64,000 nucleotides of DNA from Haladaptatus sp. DYF46 (GTDB lineage Archaea > Halobacteriota > Halobacteria > Halobacteriales > Haladaptataceae): assembly GCF_021083305.1 (NCBI RefSeq), contig NZ_JAJFAY010000001.1, forward strand, positions 186,001-250,000, written 5' to 3'. The notes below the pieces were generated by a model. It was not told where the DNA came from. It searched no databases and saw nothing but the letters and a program-made list of their open reading frames with translations. This document shows positions 59,334-64,000 of the stretch, in pieces. The translations under genes were made by a program, and so were the position numbers. Each line of letters begins with the position of its first letter. The first letter of the stretch is position 1.

Positions 59334-60686
59334 ATGAGCGACGAACCCATCCATTTCAACCTGTTCACCATGAATTCGGTGGAACACGTGACGGCGGGCA
59401 ACTGGCGCACGCCGGGCGACCAGTCCCACCGCTACACCGATATGGCGTACTGGCAGGAAGTCGCGCGACTCGCGGAGAGAGGCGGCTTCGACGCCGTGTT
59501 CTTCGCCGACGTGCGCGGTATCTACGACGTGTACGGCGGGGACCGGACCGCGGCCATCGAGAAAGCCATCCAAACGCCCGCGAACGACCCGGAGCTGGTG
59601 ATTCCGGCGATGGCGAGCGTCACCGACGACCTCGGCTTCGCGGTGACGCGCTCGACGACGTACGTTCACCCGTATCAACTCGCCCGCGAGCTTTCGACGC
59701 TGGACCACATCACTGACGGGCGAATCGCGTTCAACGTCGTCACCTCCTACCTCGAAAGCGCGGCGGAAAACCTCGGGCTGGAGGGCCGAATGGAACACGA
59801 CGCGCGCTACGACCGGGCCGAGGAGTTCATGCGGGTCTGCTACCGCCTCTGGGAGGACAGTTGGGAGGACGACGCGGTGGTTCGGGACGCCGAGGCGGGG
59901 CGGTACACCGACCCCGACAAGGTTCACGCCATCGACTACGAGGGCGACCATTTCTCGGTTCCCGGCCCGCACTCCTGCGAACCCTCGCCGCAGCGGACGC
60001 CGGTCCTCTACCAAGCCGGGTCATCGGAACGCGGACGAAACTTTGCGGCGACGAACGCGGAGGCGTTGTTCGTCAGCCAACCCACCGAAGCGGTCGTGAA
60101 ACGCTACGTCGAGGACGTTCGAGCGCGCGCCGACGAGGCGGGACGGAACGGCGACGACCTCGCCTTCTTCGCCGGAATCGCGCCGATAGTGGGCGAGACG
60201 GAGGACGTCGCGCGGGCGAAGTACGACGAGTACCGCGAGAACGTCGATACGGAGGCCACGCTCGCGTTGCTCGGCGGGTTCATGGATTTGGACTTCTCGG
60301 AACTCGCGCCGGACCAACCCGTCGAACACATCGAAACCGAGGCGATTCAGGGCGCGGTGGACGCCCTCACCAAACACGCGCCGGAGCGCGACTGGACGGT
60401 ACGCGACGTGGCGGAGTTCTGCGGGCTCGGTTCCACCTCGCCGGTCGTCGTCGGATCGCCGGAAACGGTCGCCGACGAACTCGAACGCTGGCACGCGGAG
60501 ACGGGTATTTCCGGGTTCAACCTCAAGGAAATCGTTCGCCCCGGCACGCTTCGGGATTTCGTCGAGTTGGTCGTGCCCGAACTCCGAGAACGGGGCCTCG
60601 TCCGCGAGGCGTACGAGGGTGAAACGCTTCGGGAGAACGTGTTCGGTCGGCGGCACCTCGCCGCCGACCACCCGGCGAGGCGATGA
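59334..60686 (+). CDS. Flavin-dependent monooxygenase (LLM class, NtaA/SnaA/DszA-like)
   Basis: 450 residues. The barrel begins IHFNLFTMNSVEHVTAG, followed by the family stretches RLAERGGFDAVFFADV, GRIAFNVVTSYLESAAENLG, and SVPGPHSCEPSPQRTPVLYQ. These enzymes use reduced FMN to oxidise sulfonates, thioethers or chelators; this subclass often acts in scavenging of organosulfur or nitrilotriacetate-like compounds. No flavin reductase lies beside it. Confidence 0.9.
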   Translation: MSDEPIHFNLFTMNSVEHVTAGNWRTPGDQSHRYTDMAYWQEVARLAERGGFDAVFFADVRGIYDVYGGDRTAAIEKAIQTPANDPELVIPAMASVTDDLGFAVTRSTTYVHPYQLARELSTLDHITDGRIAFNVVTSYLESAAENLGLEGRMEHDARYDRAEEFMRVCYRLWEDSWEDDAVVRDAEAGRYTDPDKVHAIDYEGDHFSVPGPHSCEPSPQRTPVLYQAGSSERGRNFAATNAEALFVSQPTEAVVKRYVEDVRARADEAGRNGDDLAFFAGIAPIVGETEDVARAKYDEYRENVDTEATLALLGGFMDLDFSELAPDQPVEHIETEAIQGAVDALTKHAPERDWTVRDVAEFCGLGSTSPVVVGSPETVADELERWHAETGISGFNLKEIVRPGTLRDFVELVVPELRERGLVREAYEGETLRENVFGRRHLAADHPARR

Positions 60687-60827
60687 AACCGAACGCCGAC
60701 GGACACGGAAATCGGTGCTGTCCGTCGAACCATCCCGCCTTTCCCGGCGTCCCACGGGCGTTTCCGCGTGAACGATAGCGTCGTTTATCGCCGTACGAGG
60801 TCTACGACAAGTGCGGGGTGAAACACT

Positions 60828-61277
60828 ATGAGTGTCGGAACAACTGACAACGAGACGGTCGTCCGCCGCGATATCGAGGAGGTATGGAGCAGCGACGGCG
60901 ACTTGGACAGCATCGACGACACCGTGACTGACGACTTCGTCTATCACACGTCGATGATGGAGATCAACGGTCGGGACGAGTACAGGGAGATGGCCGAGGA
61001 GACCCGAAAGATGTTCTCCGACTTCGATATGGAGGTGGAGGACATCCTCTCGTCGGACGACGAGGTGGTCGTCCGGTACACCATGCGGGGCACGAACACC
61101 GGCGAGATGATGGGCAAGGAACCGACGAACGAACGCATCGAGATGACGGGCATCATCATCGACCGACTGGAGGACGGAAAGATACGCGAGCGATACGAGA
61201 ACGCCGACGAACTCGGCATGCTCGTCCAACTCGGCGTGGTCGAACTGCCGCCGGAGATGCGGGAGTTCGAGGAGTAA
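60828..61277 (+). CDS. SnoaL-like ester cyclase family protein (first copy)
   Basis: 149 residues, a single SnoaL/NTF2-like domain: VRRDIEEVWSSDGDLDSIDD, FVYHTSMMEINGRDEYREM, and the closing IEMTGIIIDRLEDGKIRERY. These small proteins usually bind or cyclise hydrophobic ligands, but no catalytic assignment is possible from sequence alone. A near copy follows at 61457. Confidence 0.86.
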   Translation: MSVGTTDNETVVRRDIEEVWSSDGDLDSIDDTVTDDFVYHTSMMEINGRDEYREMAEETRKMFSDFDMEVEDILSSDDEVVVRYTMRGTNTGEMMGKEPTNERIEMTGIIIDRLEDGKIRERYENADELGMLVQLGVVELPPEMREFEE

Positions 61278-61456
61278 GCGGGGACGGACGCGTCGAACGG
61301 CTTTTTTTGGAACCTCACCGTCGAAACCGACGAGACGAAGGTTCGAAGCGGAGAGAAATGCGGCCGTTTTACCGCTGTCCACGCCCGTTACCCGAATGAA
61401 CGATGGGTTTCGTTTATACTCACTCCGAGCGTTCGAGATACGCGGAGAGGGGAACG

Positions 61457-61906
61457 ATGAGTATCGAGACAGCCGACAACGAAGCGGTCGTCCACCGGGA
61501 GATTCGCGAGGTATGGGACGGAGGGGACTTCGACGCGATTCCCGACCTCGTAGCCGAAGACTTCGTGTTTCACAATCCGATGCTCGACGAACCGGCACAT
61601 GGCCCGGACGGGTATCGGAAAGTAGTCGAGGCGTTTCACGACTCTTTCTCCGACATGGAACACGAAGTGGAGGGAATGTACGCCGTGGACGACGTGGTAG
61701 TGACGCGATACACGACGCGGGCCACCCACGACGGTGAACTCATGGGCATCGCGCCGACGGGGACGAAAATAGAGGTCACCGGAATCGTCATCGACCATCT
61801 GAAAGACGGCAAACTCGCGGAACGGTACGTCAACGACGACGCGCTGGGACTGTTCGAACAGATCGGTGCCGTCGAACCCCCGACGGAATCGGAATCCACG
61901 GACTGA
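61457..61906 (+). CDS. SnoaL-like ester cyclase family protein (second copy)
   Basis: 149 residues and a clear paralogue of the preceding gene: VHREIREVWDGGDFDAIPDL, FVFHNPMLDEPAHGPDGY, and EVTGIVIDHLKDGKLAERY. The two lie in tandem 179 bases apart on the same strand. The shared NTF2-like cavity suggests related but distinct ligands. The ATG at 61457 matches the first copy's start. Confidence 0.87.
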   Translation: MSIETADNEAVVHREIREVWDGGDFDAIPDLVAEDFVFHNPMLDEPAHGPDGYRKVVEAFHDSFSDMEHEVEGMYAVDDVVVTRYTTRATHDGELMGIAPTGTKIEVTGIVIDHLKDGKLAERYVNDDALGLFEQIGAVEPPTESESTD

Positions 61907-61958
61907 CCGACTCGCGCAAACGAACCTCTTTTGGGTGGACCACACCAACGCGAAGGCA

Positions 61959-62702
61959 ATGAACGTACTCGTCGTCGGGGCGGGCGCGATGGGTCGCTGG
62001 TTCGCCGAGGCGGTACCGGGCGACATCGCGTTTGCCGACGCGGAACCGGGGATTGCGGAGGAGGCCGCTCGAACGGCCGACGGGCGAGCGGTCGCGCTGG
62101 AATCCGACGAATCATTCGACGTGGTCTGTCTCGCCGTCCCGATGCCTGCGATTTCGGAGGCGGTCGAGGAACACGCGCCGAAGGCCGACCGGGCGATACT
62201 CGACGTGAGCGGCGTCATGGCCGAACCGGTCGAAGCGATGGCGGAACACGCACCGAACGTCGAACGGGTGAGCCTGCACCCCCTGTTCGGGTCGGACACC
62301 GCGCCGGGGAACGTGGCAGTCGTCGCGGACGAACCCGGCCCGGTGACGGACGAACTGCTCGCAGCCATCGAGGCGCGCGGGAACACGCTGGTCGAGACGA
62401 CGGCGGCGGAACACGACGACGCGATGACGACGGTGCAAGCCGGGACGCACGCGGCGGTGCTCGCTTTCGCGCTGGCGGCGAACCCCGTCCCCGAAGGGCT
62501 TCGAACGCCCGTATACGAGGAGTTGTCCGGCCTCGCGGACCACGTGACCGACGGCGAACCGCGCGTGTACGCCGACATTCAGGCCACCTTCGACGGCGCG
62601 ACGGGCGTGGCGGAAGCGGCGAGGCGGCTGGCCGACGCCGACCCGGCCGACTTCGAGCGGTTGTATCGCGAAGCCGCGGACATCGACGAGGTGGACGAAT
62701 GA
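61959..62702 (+). CDS. tyrA: Prephenate dehydrogenase family protein
   Basis: 247 residues. The NAD(P)-binding start is MNVLVVGAGAMGRWFAEAV. The conserved LDVSGVMAEPVEAM, VSLHPLFGSDTAPGN and a C-terminal helical domain (TTVQAGTHAAVLAFALAAN) follow, which is the prephenate dehydrogenase arrangement. It would oxidatively decarboxylate prephenate towards tyrosine. aroA and aroC lie about 6-9 kb upstream. Its stop overlaps the next start (ATGA). Confidence 0.85.
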   Translation: MNVLVVGAGAMGRWFAEAVPGDIAFADAEPGIAEEAARTADGRAVALESDESFDVVCLAVPMPAISEAVEEHAPKADRAILDVSGVMAEPVEAMAEHAPNVERVSLHPLFGSDTAPGNVAVVADEPGPVTDELLAAIEARGNTLVETTAAEHDDAMTTVQAGTHAAVLAFALAANPVPEGLRTPVYEELSGLADHVTDGEPRVYADIQATFDGATGVAEAARRLADADPADFERLYREAADIDEVDE

Positions 62703-64000
62703 ACGCGGAGCAGCGCGAGCAGGTGTTGTCGAACGCGAAATATCTCCAAGACGTTCGCCCCGTGGACCCGGAGGAGATTTCGGAGTACGTCGAAGGGGAA
62801 CCACATCCGGCGGTCGTTCGGCAGATCCTCCGCGAGGAAGCGGGGTCGCTCGGATTCGTGGAACACGAGGACGGCACCTTCGAACCCGCGTCGGACGACC
62901 CCGTTCGTCCCGAGTTCCGCGGCGTCGAGTCGTTTCCCGAGAAGTACGGGCGAAAACTGGAGGACCTGCTGGTCGCGGAGTTCGGCGCTGGGTGGCCGGA
63001 CGGCACGTCGGGCGACGAACTTCGCGACACGATTCGACGGCTCAAGGAGGACTACTTCGCCCAGAACCCCGTCGAGTACGACTATCGCGTCGCGCTCGGC
63101 TACGCCGTCTACCACCTGCCGGACTACTACGCCGTGGTCCAGTACGTCCTCTCCGAACTCGCGGAACGCGGCCTGCTGCCCGGAAAACTCCGCGTCCTCG
63201 ACGTCGGCGCGGGAGTCGGCGGCCCCGCCCTCGGACTCCATGATTTCCTCCCCTCGGAGACGTTCGTGGAGTACCACGCCGTCGAACCGAGCGACGCCGC
63301 CGACGTCCTCGCTGCGATGCTGGAGGAGACGGGGGAGAACTTCCACCCGAAGGTCCACCGCGACACCGCGGAAGCCTTCGAACCCGAGGACGGCGCGGCG
63401 TACGACCTCGTCCTGTTCGGCAACGTGTTGAGCGAACTGGCCGACCCAGAAGCGGTCGTTCGGAAGTACCTCGACTACCTCGCGCCGGATGGGTCGTTGG
63501 TCGCCGTCTCCCCGGCGGACAAGAACGCCAGCATCGGCCTTCGGGAGATCGAACGAAGCGTCGCCGACCGGACGACCGTGTTCTCGCCGACGCTTCGCCT
63601 CTGGCCCGGCGAGGAACCGACCGACGACTGCTGGTCGTTCGACGTGAAAACCGAGTTGGCCGTGCCGCCGTTTCAGCGCCGACTGGACGCGGGGGAGAGC
63701 GGAGACGGCGAAGGTGACGTCGAGGTCTCCGAACGCGAAACCGAACCCGAAGGACGCACCGAAGAATCCGCGAGTCAGGTGGAACACCGAGGAATCGACG
63801 CCAGCAACTACGAGTTCGATTCGAACGACGATGAGGGGACGGGGACGCAGGGCATCGACGCGAGTCGGGACGGAATCGACGCGAGTGAGTACGGAACCGA
63901 CGCGATCGAATACGGTGCCGGCGACGGTACCGACGCGTCGGGGCGTGGACTCGATGCGGGTGGTGCCGACGCGAGCGCACACGAAACCGGGACGGACGAA
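62699..64000 (+). CDS. Rsm22-like SAM-dependent methyltransferase (partial at window edge)
   Basis: 434 codons are visible and the frame is still open at the right edge. A methyltransferase core is present: LRVLDVGAGVGGPALGLHDF and YDLVLFGNVLSELADP, as in the small-ribosomal-subunit Rsm22 family. From about residue 350 the protein is acidic and disordered, with repeated IDAS-type units (HRGIDASNY, GIDASRDGIDASEY, GTDASGRGLDAGG). Family members usually continue into a zinc-binding C-terminal part, which would lie beyond the edge. Coupled to tyrA by a four-base overlap. Confidence 0.83.
   Translation, partial: MNAEQREQVLSNAKYLQDVRPVDPEEISEYVEGEPHPAVVRQILREEAGSLGFVEHEDGTFEPASDDPVRPEFRGVESFPEKYGRKLEDLLVAEFGAGWPDGTSGDELRDTIRRLKEDYFAQNPVEYDYRVALGYAVYHLPDYYAVVQYVLSELAERGLLPGKLRVLDVGAGVGGPALGLHDFLPSETFVEYHAVEPSDAADVLAAMLEETGENFHPKVHRDTAEAFEPEDGAAYDLVLFGNVLSELADPEAVVRKYLDYLAPDGSLVAVSPADKNASIGLREIERSVADRTTVFSPTLRLWPGEEPTDDCWSFDVKTELAVPPFQRRLDAGESGDGEGDVEVSERETEPEGRTEESASQVEHRGIDASNYEFDSNDDEGTGTQGIDASRDGIDASEYGTDAIEYGAGDGTDASGRGLDAGGADASAHETGTDE
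63790..63974 (+). repeat. Degenerate IDAS-coding repeats inside the methyltransferase gene
   Basis: At least six related units encode (G)IDAS-, TDAS- or LDAG-like tetrapeptides with variable spacers. They form an acidic insert in an otherwise conserved enzyme. Confidence 0.55.

Overview
The window is a gene-dense, GC-rich stretch of a haloarchaeal (class Halobacteria) chromosome. The evidence is very acidic proteins, TATA-type promoters with short or absent leaders, Tat (twin-arginine) lipoproteins, a class III archaellin signal peptide, CheF proteins and a haloarchaeal-type archaellum/chemotaxis island. The genus cannot be fixed from sequence reading alone. I saw no insertion sequence, CRISPR array or prophage.

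Layout. 1-900: end of a membrane protein, then a tRNA-like element with three 50-bp repeats carrying tRNA 3' ends. 970-6621 (minus): sugar-nucleotide epimerase, phosphodiesterase, polysaccharide deacetylase and GlmS, a likely cell-surface glycan group. 7130-28936: a complete motility island, with cheW, a winged-helix regulator plus small membrane protein, archaellin, a HEAT-repeat protein, a soluble transducer, two cheF, arlCE-F-G-H-I-J, cheY-B-A-C-C-D-R, a second cheW and a che-associated protein. 29095-34177: small regulators, peroxiredoxin, YbjQ, macro domain, a decayed DacB fragment, tRNA-Thr, an acetyltransferase and phosphoglycerate kinase. 34387-42108: a branched-chain amino acid type ABC importer (livHMGF) facing two substrate-binding proteins. 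42211-47500: CBS protein, GTP cyclohydrolase III, uridine kinase, a bat-type regulator, a malectin-domain surface protein and tRNA-Ser. 47648-58942: NhaC antiporter, uracil-DNA glycosylase, a HalOD1 protein, aroC, aroA, UspA, an M24 peptidase and an ATP-grasp enzyme. 59334-64000: a flavin monooxygenase, two SnoaL-like proteins, prephenate dehydrogenase and an Rsm22-like methyltransferase cut by the window edge.

Two observations stand out. First, an inverted repeat TATC-N6-GATA (best form TATCA-N4-TGATA) lies at the promoters of the winged-helix regulator, archaellin, arlCE and second cheW, with one-mismatch copies before cheY and the soluble transducer. In five of the six it sits about 10-14 nt upstream of the TATA element; in the regulator's own promoter it overlaps the expected transcription start. 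This looks like a motility regulon run by the winged-helix/membrane-protein pair at 7709-8327. Second, both Liv-type substrate-binding proteins (39301-40575 and 40726-42108) appear circularly permuted: the segment that normally ends the family comes directly after the Tat signal, and the normal N-terminal segment forms the C-terminus.
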